Position numbers and translations under genes: made by a program
Notes under the pieces: generated by a model
Told to the model about the DNA's origin: nothing
What the model saw: the letters and a program-made list of their open reading frames with translations, nothing else
Databases searched by the model: none
Part shown: one piece after another, positions 31,340-40,479 of the stretch
Layout of the letters: each line of letters begins with the position of its first letter
How positions within the stretch are numbered: the first letter of the stretch is position 1
Assembly (NCBI RefSeq): GCF_013349955.1
Contig: NZ_JABVXC010000009.1
Coordinates: forward strand, 62,001-126,000
DNA length: 64,000 nt
Source: Onishia taeanensis
GTDB lineage: Bacteria > Pseudomonadota > Gammaproteobacteria > Pseudomonadales > Halomonadaceae
Direction: 5' to 3'

Positions 31340-32014
31340 TCACGTCACCACCTCCCGCGCCTCGATCACTGTCAGGCGGCCGGTCATAAAGGCGCCGGTG
31401 TCGATATAGTGAACATTGCCAAGGGTGGTCAGGGCACTAACGATGCTGTGCCCGACCACGACGGCATCGATACCGTCGACGGGTGTTGTGTCCCCTGCCT
31501 TGATGCGCGAACGGCGCCAAACAAGCCGCTCGTGGCCGGCGTCGTTGTCTTCAAGCTCGAGACGTGACCAGTCGTCAGGCGGTTCGGCATGCACGATGCC
31601 GATACGCTTACCGGCGACGCTGACTTCTCGGGCGTAGGGCAGATGGCGCATGGCCTCCTTGAGCACCATCTTCACCTCGTTGAGGTCTTCCCTCTGCACC
31701 CAGCTGCCGCCGTTGACCATCCACAACTCGCGTTTTCGCCACTCCTCCCCGGCGGTGCTGAACAGGGCATCGTAGGCCAGCATCTCGTGATTGCCGCGCA
31801 CGCCGAAAAACCAGGGTTCGAACGGCAAAGACAGGCAATCTAACGATTGTGCACCTCGATCGATCAGGTCCCCTACGCTGAATAAGCGATCCCGGTCTCT
31901 GTCGAATGCCACGCTGGCCATGGCTTTCATCAGCAGGTCGTACTGGCCATGAATATCGCCAACAAAGAAGTCGCGGCCTTGTGTATTGGCGTCATGCTGC
32001 TCAAGAAAGCTCAC
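31340..32014 (-). CDS. PrpA/PphA-like serine/threonine protein phosphatase
   Basis: 224 aa from GTG 32014, which has AAGGAG 8 bases upstream; a GTG nine codons earlier lacks one. The PPP core motifs are GDIHGQYD, GDLIDRG and RGNHE near the N-terminus, then VVVGHS and the terminal HYIDTGAFMTGRLTVIE, as in PphA/PrpA. Such enzymes remove phosphate from Ser/Thr or Tyr on proteins in a Mn-dependent way and feed into heat-shock or envelope signalling in E. coli. It is monocistronic and much shorter than the phosphatase at 5683-6678. Confidence 0.9.
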   Translation of the reverse strand: MSFLEQHDANTQGRDFFVGDIHGQYDLLMKAMASVAFDRDRDRLFSVGDLIDRGAQSLDCLSLPFEPWFFGVRGNHEMLAYDALFSTAGEEWRKRELWMVNGGSWVQREDLNEVKMVLKEAMRHLPYAREVSVAGKRIGIVHAEPPDDWSRLELEDNDAGHERLVWRRSRIKAGDTTPVDGIDAVVVGHSIVSALTTLGNVHYIDTGAFMTGRLTVIEAREVVT

Positions 32015-32164
32015 GGCTCCGACTCCTTCTGACCTGCCCACATCGGCTACTGGGCAAGAATGGCACTATTCACCACCCCTTCTCTACCGAGTAACGCAGG
32101 AGACCGAGGGCAGATTCTTGATCAGGTAACGCAAGCCCTGTGGGGGTAGCCTGCGCCCTCTGCT

Positions 32165-32193
32165 CTCCTGCTCCTGCTCCTGCTCCTGCTCCT
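32165..32193. repeat. CTCCTG hexanucleotide tandem repeat
   Basis: Four full copies plus five bases of a fifth. On the minus strand the unit is CAGGAG, rich in SD-like sequence; an in-frame reading gives a Glu-Gln run. It lies in the 388-base gap 32015-32402, which otherwise shows no supportable gene. Copy number may vary between strains. Confidence 0.85.
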
Positions 32194-32402
32194 CTACTAT
32201 AGGGCCGCCGAGCCATGGTAAGGTACAGTCAGGTTTGGGCACTGCCGGCAAGGACTTGCGTAATGCCGGGTAGAGCCGCAAGTGATAGTGACAGACAGCC
32301 CACCAACAGGGGCCGGTAAATGCTCTATAACCCGCATACCTGCCTTAGCCGCTTCACATCGCCCAGTATCTGATTGTCTTTTCCTACCTGTGAGTCTCTC
32401 GC

Positions 32403-32777
32403 ATGACTACCTTTCTGCTGATCTTTGCTGTTTGCTTCCTGGTCATCGGCAGCATGGTCGGTGTCATGATGCTAACGCGCACGCCGCGCTACCGAACGGA
32501 GGCGCATGATCTCATTGCGCTCTTCGACAAGGCGCTCAGCGGCACTCTCAGCGAAACGGAATGGCATACCGTGATTGGCTATCCGGTGCGTCATGATGAA
32601 TTCCTCGAAGGTGTTCGCCGCCGCGCCCAGCATCTGATGGATGAGCACGGTCGCCCCTGGCAGGCCGCTCAGGGTGGGTCGCTGTTTTCCCGAAGTGGGC
32701 GCGAAGACCTTCAGGCGCTACGCGACCACCTCGCTTCCAGAACGGCGCTACGCGAGACACGCGAGCGCCCACAGTAA
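32403..32777 (+). CDS. Small membrane-anchored hypothetical protein
   Basis: 124 aa. One N-terminal membrane helix (LLIFAVCFLVIGSMVGVMML) followed by a soluble domain (ALFDKALSGTLSETEWHTVIGYPVRHDEFLEGVRRRAQHLMDE) rich in charged helices; it likely faces the cytoplasm. I do not recognise a named family. It has no strong SD. It lies 80 bases before the AraC-type regulator on the same strand, but a functional link is not evident. Confidence 0.75.
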   Translation: MTTFLLIFAVCFLVIGSMVGVMMLTRTPRYRTEAHDLIALFDKALSGTLSETEWHTVIGYPVRHDEFLEGVRRRAQHLMDEHGRPWQAAQGGSLFSRSGREDLQALRDHLASRTALRETRERPQ

Positions 32778-32857
32778 GGCTCAGGCCGCTGTCTTTCGAT
32801 TTGCAGCGGCGTACAATGGCCGCCTATCTGGTTTAATGTGCCGGGAGAGGCAAACCA

Positions 32858-33658
32858 ATGCCCAGCGCCCTTCATCTTTTCCCGCTCGATACCACGACCA
32901 AACACCATGATCATGACTACCATCAGATCGTGATTGGGGTGGATGGTAATGCCGAGTTCGAGATCGAAGGCTTGGGAGGGTCGATTGCCCCTCTCTCGGG
33001 ATGCATCGTGCCGGCCAATCACGTGCATTACTACGAAGGGGTGGGAATCAATCGCCACCTGATCATGAACCTGCCATCCGACGCTTTCCCCCTGGCAGGC
33101 CAGCACCATGAGTTTGCGAGGCTGTTCGACGCGCCACTGTTCTTCTCGTTGGATGCATCGCTCACCCGCTACCTCGACTTCCTGGTGCAAGAACTCAGCC
33201 ATAGGGTAGACGGGGCGCCACAGCCGCTGGTGCATCACGAACTGATGGCGACCACCTTTCTATCCTGCCTGAGCGTGCGCCTGCAGCCTGCTCAAGAAGT
33301 GCCCAACGGGCAACAGCGCATCAACCTGGCCTCGTTGGACCGCTATATTCAGCAGCATTTGTCACAACGTCTCAGCGTTGCCGATTTGGCAAGATATGCC
33401 TGCTTGAGTGAGGCCCATTTCACGGACTGCTTTCGCCAGCAGGCAGGCGTAACTCCTTATCAATATCTGCTGAATAAGCGCCTGCGCACGGTCCAGCATC
33501 TACTCCTTTCAACGCGGCTCCCCTTGTCGGAAATTGCTGATCAGACTGGCTTTTCTTCACAAAGCTCGCTGTCACACGCCTTCCGCCGCAGCTTCGGCCA
33601 CCCCCCCAGCGCCTTGCGTCGGCCTACGCAGCCAACCATTCTTAAGAACGCTCGTTAA
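32858..33658 (+). CDS. AraC/XylS family regulator (PruR-like)
   Basis: 266 aa. Residues 15-100 form a cupin-type sensor (HHDHDYHQIVIGVDG) and residues about 160-258 a double helix-turn-helix AraC domain (LSVADLARYACLSEAHFTDCFRQ ... LSEIADQTGFSSQSSLSHAFRR). SD GGGAGAGG. It lies directly upstream of putA on the same strand. In Pseudomonas aeruginosa the AraC protein PruR activates proline catabolic genes, and the putA here lacks its own DNA-binding domain, so control of putA/putP by this protein is a good inference. Confidence 0.85.
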   Translation: MPSALHLFPLDTTTKHHDHDYHQIVIGVDGNAEFEIEGLGGSIAPLSGCIVPANHVHYYEGVGINRHLIMNLPSDAFPLAGQHHEFARLFDAPLFFSLDASLTRYLDFLVQELSHRVDGAPQPLVHHELMATTFLSCLSVRLQPAQEVPNGQQRINLASLDRYIQQHLSQRLSVADLARYACLSEAHFTDCFRQQAGVTPYQYLLNKRLRTVQHLLLSTRLPLSEIADQTGFSSQSSLSHAFRRSFGHPPSALRRPTQPTILKNAR

Positions 33659-33916
33659 GACGTTACCCAAAAGTCTAAATACTGACTTACTCTCGTCATC
33701 TTTCCGGTTTTTTGACAAATCAAGCCGGGAAATTCGCAAGACGCAAGCCGCGAGCATCACTACATTCATCCAGTCATGAAACGACGACGGGCAGTTCGCG
33801 CCTGCCCTGACGTTTCCTGGGCCACGCTTCACCAGCCGGGTTCCTGCCACCGCCGCAGGCCACTGACGTCATGTCGGCAATGTCGCCCGGTCACGCATTG
33901 TCATGGGGTATTCATA

Positions 33917-36900
33917 ATGCTAGATGCTAACAACATGCTGGATAGCACCATTTGGAAGCAGGACCTGGATACGCTGTTTGCCCGTATCAGCGATCATTAC
34001 GTCGTGGATGAAGAAACCTTCGTAGGTGAACTCGTCGACTTCCTGTCCGCCGACGAAGCAGAATTCAAGCGGACAGCAAACCAGGCGGCCGAACTGGTGC
34101 GCGAAGTCCGGGAAATGGATACAGCAGTAGATTCCATCGATGAGCTGCTCCAACAGTACAGCCTGGATACCAATGAAGGCCTGATGTTGATGTGCCTCGC
34201 CGAGGCCATGCTGCGCATTCCGGATAAGGCCACTGCAGACGCCCTGATCGAAGACAAGCTTGGCCCGGCAGACTGGAAGGCCCACGTCGGCAAGAGTGAG
34301 TCGTGGTTCGTCAATGCCTCAACCTGGGGCCTTTTGATGACCGGTCGCGTCATCAACCTGGACAAGCCCAAAGAAGGCAAGCCCGCCCACTTCATCAATA
34401 AGCTCGTCAATCGCATGGGGGAGCCGGTCATTCGTCGCGCCATGTACGAAGCGATGAAGATCATGGGCAAGCAGTTCGTGCTCGGCCGCGACATCGAAGA
34501 GGCACTCAAGCGCTCCAAGCCGCTTTTCGATAAAGGCTATACCTACTCCTACGACATGCTCGGTGAGGCGGCTCGGACTCGCGAAGACGCCAAGCGCTAT
34601 TTCGATTCCTATGCCGACGCCATCAAGAGTGTGGGCAAGACCAGCAAGAACCTGTCGTCCAAGACACCCTCACCGTCGATTTCCATCAAGCTCTCGGCGC
34701 TGCATCCGCGCTATGAATTCGGCCGTCGCGAGCAGATCCTCGAAGAGCTGGTCGGCACCGTGTGCGAACTGGCGGCAATGGCCCGCGATCGCGATGTGGC
34801 CATGACCATCGACGCCGAAGAAGTCGATCGCCTGGAGCTGTCGCTGGAAGTCTTCCGCGCCGTCTATGAAAGCGATACCTGCCGTGGCTGGGGCCACTTC
34901 GGGCTGGTCGTACAGGCGTACGCCAAGCGTGCCCTGCCGGTGCTGCATTACATCAATCGCCTGGCCGACCAGCAGGGCGACGAAATCCCGATGCGACTGG
35001 TCAAGGGCGCCTACTGGGATACCGAAGTCAAGGAATGCCAGCAGATCGGCGTCGATGGCTATCCGGTCTATACCCGCAAAGCCAGCACTGATGTTGCCTA
35101 CCTGGTCTGTGCCAACTTCCTGCTGTCGGAAAGCACCCGCGGACGCATCTTCCCGCAGTTCGCGACCCATAACGCGCATACCATCAGCACCATTCTTGAA
35201 CTGGCCAACAACGCCGGCCGGCCCTTCGAGTTCCAGCGCCTGCACGGCATGGGCGAGGCGCTCTACGACGCGGCCCTCAAGCGTGCACCACAAGGCACTT
35301 ACTGCCGTATCTATGCGCCGGTAGGGGCGCACAAGGATCTATTGCCTTATCTGGTTCGCCGACTGCTCGAGAACGGGGCCAACTCCTCCTTCGTTCACCA
35401 GCTGGTGGACCCGCGTGTCCCGGTCGAGTCGCTTTGTGTGCACCCGGTAGAGACGCTCAAGCAGTACAAGACTTACGCGAACAACCGAATTCCTTTGCCC
35501 AAGGATATCTATGGCCCTAACCGCGTGAACTCGAAGGGAGTGAACTTGAACATCAATAGCCAGTACCAGCCGCTCATGGATGAGATGGCGACATTCATGG
35601 ACAAGGAGTACACCGCTAAACCGCTCCTGGCCTTCGATGTTGCCGATGACAGCAGTGCTCGCCATGACGTCCTCTGCCCGTTCGACCGCAAGGTCAAGGT
35701 GGGCAGCGTGCAGTGGACCAGCAAGGAACAGGCGTCCAAGGCCGTGGATGCCGCCTGGGCTGCCTTCCCGCGTTGGGAGAACACCCCAGTTGCCGAGCGT
35801 GCCGCCATCATTCGCCGCCTGGGCGACCTGATGGAAGAAAACCTCGCCGAGCTGATGGCGCTGTGCTCCCGCGAAGGTGGCAAACTGTTGACCGATGGCG
35901 TCGACGAGATCCGCGAGGCGGTCGACTTCTGCCGCTACTACGCGACCCGTGCCGAAGAGCTGTTCGGGGGTGCCACCACCCTGCCGGGCCCCACCGGGGA
36001 ATCCAACGAGCTGATGCTGTCCGGCAAGGGCGTGTTTGCCGCCATCAGCCCCTGGAACTTCCCGATCGCCATCTTCTGCGGTCAGGTCGTTGCCGCAGCC
36101 GTTGCAGGCAACCCGGTACTGGCCAAGCCGGCCGAACAAACCTCGCTGGCAGCCAACCGCGTTATCGAACTGCTCTTTGAAGCCGGCATGCCGCGAGACG
36201 TCGTGCAGCTGCTGCCGGGCGATGGTCCCACCGTGGGCAGCGTGCTCAGCGGCGATCCGCGCATCACTGGGGTGGTCTTCACCGGCGGCACCGACACCGC
36301 GCAGATCATCAACCGTGCGCTGGCCGCCCGTGAAGGCGCCGCGCTGCCGACACTGATCGCTGAAACCGGTGGCATGAACGCCATGATCGTCGACTCCACC
36401 GCCCTGCCCGAGCAAGTCGTGGCCGATGTCGTGCAGTCCGCCTTCCAGAGCGCCGGTCAGCGTTGCTCCGCGCTACGCGTGCTTTACCTTCAGGAAGACG
36501 TGGCCGACCGGGTCATCGAGATCCTCAAGGGCGCCATGGCCGAACTGCATGTAGGCGATCCGCGCAATCTGGGTACCGATGTTGGCCCGGTAATCGATGA
36601 AGATGCACGCAAGGGCCTGATGGCGCATATCGAGAAGCTAAAGGGTGAAGGCCGCCTGGTCGCCGAAACCAAGCTCGATCCTACGCATACCGCCGAGGGC
36701 ACTTTCGTCGCACCGGTCGCCTTCGAGATCGACAGCATCGATGCCCTGGAGCGTGAACAATTCGGCCCGATCCTGCATATCGTTCGCTATAAGGCCAGCG
36801 AGATTGACAAGGTGGTTCAATCCATTAACGATCGCCGCTACGGCCTGACCTTTGGTGTGCATAGCCGCAATGAATCTTTCGCCGAAGAAATCGCGCAGAA

Positions 36901-37108
36901 GATTCGGGTAGGCAATGTATACGTAAATCGTAATATCATAGGCGCCGTAGTCGGCGTTCAGCCCTTTGGTGGTCAGGGGCTTTCGGGCACCGGTCCTAAG
37001 GCAGGTGGACCGAACTATCTGTTGCGTTTCGCCACAGAGAAGACGCTGACCATCAATACCGCCGCACTCGGCGGCAACGCGTCGCTACTCGCGATGGGTG
37101 ATGAATAA
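33917..37108 (+). CDS. putA: Bifunctional proline dehydrogenase / P5C dehydrogenase
   Basis: 1063 aa from ATG 33917. Residues about 70-480 are the FAD-dependent proline dehydrogenase barrel (LKRSKPLFDKGYTYSYDMLG, LVKGAYWDTEVK); residues about 570-1040 are the NAD-dependent P5C dehydrogenase with PWNFP, catalytic Glu in LIAETGGMNAM and catalytic Cys in SAGQRCSALR. It oxidises proline to glutamate with channelling between sites, on the inner face of the membrane. Unlike the 1320-aa E. coli protein it lacks the N-terminal ribbon-helix-helix domain, so it cannot autorepress. An in-frame upstream extension (to 33776) has no RBS and no PutA similarity. Confidence 0.96.
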   Translation: MLDANNMLDSTIWKQDLDTLFARISDHYVVDEETFVGELVDFLSADEAEFKRTANQAAELVREVREMDTAVDSIDELLQQYSLDTNEGLMLMCLAEAMLRIPDKATADALIEDKLGPADWKAHVGKSESWFVNASTWGLLMTGRVINLDKPKEGKPAHFINKLVNRMGEPVIRRAMYEAMKIMGKQFVLGRDIEEALKRSKPLFDKGYTYSYDMLGEAARTREDAKRYFDSYADAIKSVGKTSKNLSSKTPSPSISIKLSALHPRYEFGRREQILEELVGTVCELAAMARDRDVAMTIDAEEVDRLELSLEVFRAVYESDTCRGWGHFGLVVQAYAKRALPVLHYINRLADQQGDEIPMRLVKGAYWDTEVKECQQIGVDGYPVYTRKASTDVAYLVCANFLLSESTRGRIFPQFATHNAHTISTILELANNAGRPFEFQRLHGMGEALYDAALKRAPQGTYCRIYAPVGAHKDLLPYLVRRLLENGANSSFVHQLVDPRVPVESLCVHPVETLKQYKTYANNRIPLPKDIYGPNRVNSKGVNLNINSQYQPLMDEMATFMDKEYTAKPLLAFDVADDSSARHDVLCPFDRKVKVGSVQWTSKEQASKAVDAAWAAFPRWENTPVAERAAIIRRLGDLMEENLAELMALCSREGGKLLTDGVDEIREAVDFCRYYATRAEELFGGATTLPGPTGESNELMLSGKGVFAAISPWNFPIAIFCGQVVAAAVAGNPVLAKPAEQTSLAANRVIELLFEAGMPRDVVQLLPGDGPTVGSVLSGDPRITGVVFTGGTDTAQIINRALAAREGAALPTLIAETGGMNAMIVDSTALPEQVVADVVQSAFQSAGQRCSALRVLYLQEDVADRVIEILKGAMAELHVGDPRNLGTDVGPVIDEDARKGLMAHIEKLKGEGRLVAETKLDPTHTAEGTFVAPVAFEIDSIDALEREQFGPILHIVRYKASEIDKVVQSINDRRYGLTFGVHSRNESFAEEIAQKIRVGNVYVNRNIIGAVVGVQPFGGQGLSGTGPKAGGPNYLLRFATEKTLTINTAALGGNASLLAMGDE

Positions 37109-37128
37109 CCCGGATTGAGTAGTCTGCC

Positions 37129-37152
37129 ATGCGGGGTGATGACACCCCGCAT
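37129..37152 (+). terminator. Hairpin after putA
   Basis: ATGCGGGGTG / CACCCCGCAT, a perfect 10 bp stem with loop ATGA, 20 bases after the putA stop. No T-run follows, so it may be a weak terminator or a 3' stabiliser that separates putA from putP expression. Confidence 0.5.
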
Positions 37153-37247
37153 AGCGGAAACGTACGAAAAGGCCTTGTCGATCGTCTATAAATGAAGCAG
37201 GGCCCTTTCGGCGTTGGACAACAATAACTGCAGAAGGACGACGCAAC

Positions 37248-37265
37248 ATGATGGAAAAAACCTAG
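37248..37265 (+). CDS. Possible 5-codon leader peptide upstream of putP
   Basis: AGAAGGA, 9 bases, then ATG ATG GAA AAA ACC TAG: a well-placed SD followed by a tiny ORF encoding MMEKT, 143 bases before putP. It could be an upstream ORF that tunes putP, or chance. Similarity cannot be tested for so short a peptide. Confidence 0.25.
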   Translation: MMEKT

Positions 37266-37408
37266 CCCCCGGCTTTACCTTCGCGCTCTACCTGAAGCAG
37301 GTGAAGAGAAAAGCGTTACAAAAACAATGCGTGCGACTACCGGATTCTGTACGGTAAACGCACTAACCGGTCGGAACGAGTTCCGTCATAATAAATTGGA
37401 GATGTTCC

Positions 37409-38899
37409 ATGGCTATTGGTGTTTGGATCAGCCTATTTGCTTACTTTGCGCTCATGGTTGCCATCGGCATTTATGCGATGCGCAAAGCCACGTCTTCGTC
37501 TGAAGACTACATGCTGGGTGGACGATCTCTCAGTCCGAAGGTGGCGGCGCTATCAGCCGGTGCGTCGGACATGAGCGGTTGGTTGCTTCTGGGGCTACCC
37601 GGTGCACTGTTTGCATCGGGTCTGGGCTCAGCTTGGATCGGTATCGGCCTGCTCGTTGGTGCGTTCTTCAACTGGACGCTGGTCGCACCCCGCCTTCGTG
37701 AACAGACAGTTCACTATGGCAACGCGATTACCATTCCGTCTTTCCTGGCCAACCGGTTTCCGACTCGGGCGCTGTCGCTGAGGACGGTATCCGCTATCGT
37801 CATCGTGATTTTCTTCGCGGTTTATACAGCATCAGGCCTGGTAGCAGGCGGCAAGCTGTTTGAAAGCGCGTTTTCCGGGATCTTCAACTTCGGCGGCTTG
37901 AGCGACTACGCGGTAGGTATCGTCATCACCTTGGGCGTGGTACTTGCCTACACGGTGGTCGGCGGCTTCCTGGCCGTGAGCATGACGGACTTCGTGCAAG
38001 GCTGCATCATGATGCTGGCCCTGGTGATCATGCCGGCGGTTGTGCTCTTTGGCGAAGGCGGCGGCGGTTTCGCCCAAGCCTCTCAGACCCTCAATGAGGT
38101 CGATCCGACCCTGCTCTCCTGGACCAACGGGCTGACCTTTATCGGCTGGCTGTCCGCGGTTACCTGGGGTCTCGGGTATTTCGGCCAGCCGCACATCATC
38201 GTGCGTTTCATGGCGATCCGCACGCTGAAGGAAGTGCCCGTTGCCCGTAACATCGGCATGGGTTGGATGGCTATTTCCCTGATCGGGGCGGTATCCCTGG
38301 GTATTTTCGGCCGCGCTTATGCGGTTCGCAACGGCCTGAACATTGAAGACCCGGAAACCATCTTCATTGTGCTGTCTAACCTGCTGTTCCACCCGCTGAT
38401 CACTGGCTTCCTCTATGCGGCGCTGCTGGCGGCGATCATGAGCACCATCTCCAGTCAGTTGCTGGTGTCCTCCTCCTCGCTGACCGAGGACTTCTATCGC
38501 CTGTTCCTGCGCAAGGAAGCCAGCGACCGTGAGTGTGTGAACATTGGTCGTATCTGCGTGGTACTGGTTGGCCTGGTTGCTGCCGTCATTGCCTCCGACC
38601 CGAACTCTCAGGTTCTGGGGCTGGTCAGTAACGCCTGGGCAGGTTTTGGTTCGGCGTTTGGTCCTTTGATCATCCTGTCGCTGATGTGGCAGCGTACTAA
38701 CGGCGCTGGCGCCATTGCGGGCATGGTGGTAGGTGCCCTCACCGTCATTATCTGGATTTCCCTGGGCTGGAATGGCTCGTTCATGGGTGGCCCGGGTATC
38801 TACGAGATCATTCCTGGCTTCATCGCTTCCATGATTGCCATTGTGGTGGTGAGCAGCGTTACCGCTGATGCCGGCGAATACCAGCACATCACTCGCTAA
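37409..38899 (+). CDS. putP: Sodium/proline symporter
   Basis: 496 aa, solute:sodium symporter family, about 13 membrane segments, normal PutP length. The opening WISLFAYFALMVAIGIYAMR, SLSPKVAALSAGASDMSGWL (sodium-site region in TM2), and SMTDFVQGCIMMLAL match PutP. It imports proline with Na, for use as carbon and nitrogen source via PutA and as an osmoprotectant. A clear terminator follows at 38954. It has its own leader, so it may be transcribed apart from putA. Confidence 0.96.
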   Translation: MAIGVWISLFAYFALMVAIGIYAMRKATSSSEDYMLGGRSLSPKVAALSAGASDMSGWLLLGLPGALFASGLGSAWIGIGLLVGAFFNWTLVAPRLREQTVHYGNAITIPSFLANRFPTRALSLRTVSAIVIVIFFAVYTASGLVAGGKLFESAFSGIFNFGGLSDYAVGIVITLGVVLAYTVVGGFLAVSMTDFVQGCIMMLALVIMPAVVLFGEGGGGFAQASQTLNEVDPTLLSWTNGLTFIGWLSAVTWGLGYFGQPHIIVRFMAIRTLKEVPVARNIGMGWMAISLIGAVSLGIFGRAYAVRNGLNIEDPETIFIVLSNLLFHPLITGFLYAALLAAIMSTISSQLLVSSSSLTEDFYRLFLRKEASDRECVNIGRICVVLVGLVAAVIASDPNSQVLGLVSNAWAGFGSAFGPLIILSLMWQRTNGAGAIAGMVVGALTVIIWISLGWNGSFMGGPGIYEIIPGFIASMIAIVVVSSVTADAGEYQHITR

Positions 38900-38953
38900 C
38901 CGGGTGCGCATGATGCACTCAACGTAGCGAAGGCTGTAGTAAAAAGCGTCGTG

Positions 38954-38980
38954 AAAGGGCTCCTCAGGGAGCCCTTTTTA
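38954..38980 (+). terminator. Rho-independent terminator of putP
   Basis: AAAGGGCTCC / GGAGCCCTTT with a 4-base loop, and the T-run runs on from the stem (TTTTTA). About 55 bases after the putP stop. Confidence 0.85.
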
Positions 38981-39201
38981 TTACCCCCTGACCCTGGCCA
39001 TTTGCCCCCAACAGGTGGCCACTCGCCTCTACCGCCCCCTCCTCAATTTGCGCTTTTTGGCTAATAAAAGCCCAAGCCGGTACCCAATAACTGGCGAGCT
39101 TGCAGGCAGCCAAGGTCATTTATTGAGGTGTCGTCATACCCATTGATCAACTGGTCTGCCACAGCATATGCCTGACCAACTTGATGATCCCACCCCATCC
39201 A

Positions 39202-39492
39202 TCAGGTCGCTGCCATTCGGCCAAGCACGAACAGCGAAAAAATCACTAGCCCCCACCAGCAGACAGGCGCCGCTATCAACTGACGCATCCAACGACGAGG
39301 CACCGTCACCCCCACCCCGTGCATGAAACCTGCACCTATTGCCCAGAGCCCCAGCAGTATCATCGGCAAGCGCCATCCCCAGGACAAATCACTGAGCGCC
39401 TCGGGCCGCCACAGCAGCGCCACCGAGATAACCGACGATAGCACCAGGCCGGCAAAGGGCAGCCAAACGTGCCGTAACATGCGTGAATTCAT
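39202..39492 (-). CDS. ybgE: Cyd operon protein YbgE-like
   Basis: 96 aa from ATG 39492, with AAGGAGG closely upstream; a longer frame to 39552 is not needed. Three membrane helices. The central GLWAIGAGFMHGVGVTVPRRWMRQ matches the YbgE pattern (MWAVCAGVIHGVGFRPQ in E. coli). YbgE normally follows cydA-cydB-cydX and is linked to cytochrome bd oxidase. Here no cyd gene is adjacent: putP converges from one side and ompW diverges on the other. The protein is therefore an orphan copy or the cyd genes lie elsewhere. Confidence 0.8.
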   Translation of the reverse strand: MNSRMLRHVWLPFAGLVLSSVISVALLWRPEALSDLSWGWRLPMILLGLWAIGAGFMHGVGVTVPRRWMRQLIAAPVCWWGLVIFSLFVLGRMAAT

Positions 39493-39726
39493 ATGCCCTC
39501 CTTGCCGACTCACCGTTATCGAGCAATCTCCCTGATAGCCAGTCAAGACCAATTCAGATGACTTGGCGAATCGACATCGCCCATATAGCGGCGCACAACC
39601 TTACAATTGCTATACAGGGCACCACCTGGAATAAGAGGTCATTAACCTCATAACCCCCATATCCTGGGGCAATCAGAACTATCAGCGTCATTGGAAAAAT
39701 TGTGATGCAAAGAAAACAGCGTTTCC

Positions 39727-39732
39727 TATACT
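39727..39732 (+). promoter_or_regulatory. Possible -10 box upstream of ompW
   Basis: TATACT, one mismatch to consensus, 77 bases before the ompW ATG. No convincing -35 hexamer is correctly spaced, so confidence is low. Confidence 0.25.
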
Positions 39733-39808
39733 GCTTTTGTCCAACTAGGAACCGGCATCGGCCAGTGGCCGCTAACGTCGATCCACCAACAGCAATCAGG
39801 AGGCTTAC

Positions 39809-40417
39809 ATGAACAAGGCTACTCTTTTGTCCGCAGCTGTTATCGCCACCAGCGGTTTGATGGCCGCTCAGAGCGCCATGGCCTACCAGGCAGGTGATAT
39901 TTTCGTGCGCGGCGGTATCGCCCAGGTCGAACCCAGGTCCGATAACGGCAAGCTCACTGGAGCCGACGTCGATGTATCCGACGAGAGTGGCTTCACCTAT
40001 GGCTTTGGCTACCTGTTCACCGACAAGGTGGGGGTCGAGCTCAACAGCAGTGAGCCCTTCGAGCATGACCTGAGCCTGGGTGGAGCTGGCATCGGCAGCG
40101 TGGACCGCACCCCTGTCAACCTGCTGGCGAACTATTACCCGCTGGGCGGGACTGGCGGCAAGGTACAGCCGTACGTCGGTGTCGGTGTCAATTACACCAC
40201 CTATTCCGATGAGGAGCTGAGCGGGCTGGATATCGATGATTCCTGGGGTGCGATTGGCCAGGTCGGCGTCGACCTCGCCCTTACCGACTATCTGCTGCTC
40301 AACGGTTCGGTGAGTTATTCCGATGTCGAAGCCGACGCCAGCCTGAATGGCAATGGTATCGGTACCGCAGATATCGACCCTGTAACCATCGGCGGCGGCA
40401 TCACCCTGCGCTTCTAA
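39809..40417 (+). CDS. ompW: OmpW family outer-membrane protein (copy 1)
   Basis: 202 aa. Signal peptide MNKATLLSAAVIATSGLMAAQSAMA, then YQAGDIFVRGGIAQVEPRSD, the standard OmpW opening; an 8-strand barrel ends in Phe (GGGITLRF). LANYYPLGG and KVQPYVGVGVNYT are family blocks. SD AGGAGG. OmpW forms a narrow hydrophobic channel in the outer membrane. A strong terminator follows, so it is monocistronic. A paralogue is encoded at 42087-42725 on the other strand. Confidence 0.93.
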   Translation: MNKATLLSAAVIATSGLMAAQSAMAYQAGDIFVRGGIAQVEPRSDNGKLTGADVDVSDESGFTYGFGYLFTDKVGVELNSSEPFEHDLSLGGAGIGSVDRTPVNLLANYYPLGGTGGKVQPYVGVGVNYTTYSDEELSGLDIDDSWGAIGQVGVDLALTDYLLLNGSVSYSDVEADASLNGNGIGTADIDPVTIGGGITLRF

Positions 40418-40479
40418 GGAAGGACAAACTGCAACACGCTTTTGAGCAGCCACTGATCACCAAGCACAGAAGCATCCAG

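Larger units (their letters stand above)
37109..37408 (+). promoter_or_regulatory. putA-putP intergenic region
   Basis: 300 bases. It contains the putA hairpin (37129-37152), a TATAAA at 37187-37192 without a good -35, a mini-ORF at 37248-37265 and an AAGAGAAAAGCG-type A-rich stretch before the putP SD (TTGGAG). Confidence 0.5.

Noticed and set aside
32165-32193. CRISPR-like repeat array
   Set aside because: Short hexamer tandem repeat without spacers; no other regularly spaced direct repeats were found in the window.
32084-32281. 65-codon minus-strand ORF with Glu-Gln repeats
   Set aside because: Its repeat comes from the CTCCTG tandem array, and no SD or homology is evident. Kept only as a repeat observation.
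33776-33916. 47-codon in-frame upstream extension of putA
   Set aside because: Low-complexity Arg/Cys/His-rich peptide with no SD and no resemblance to the PutA DNA-binding domain; ATG 33917 gives the normal short-type PutA.
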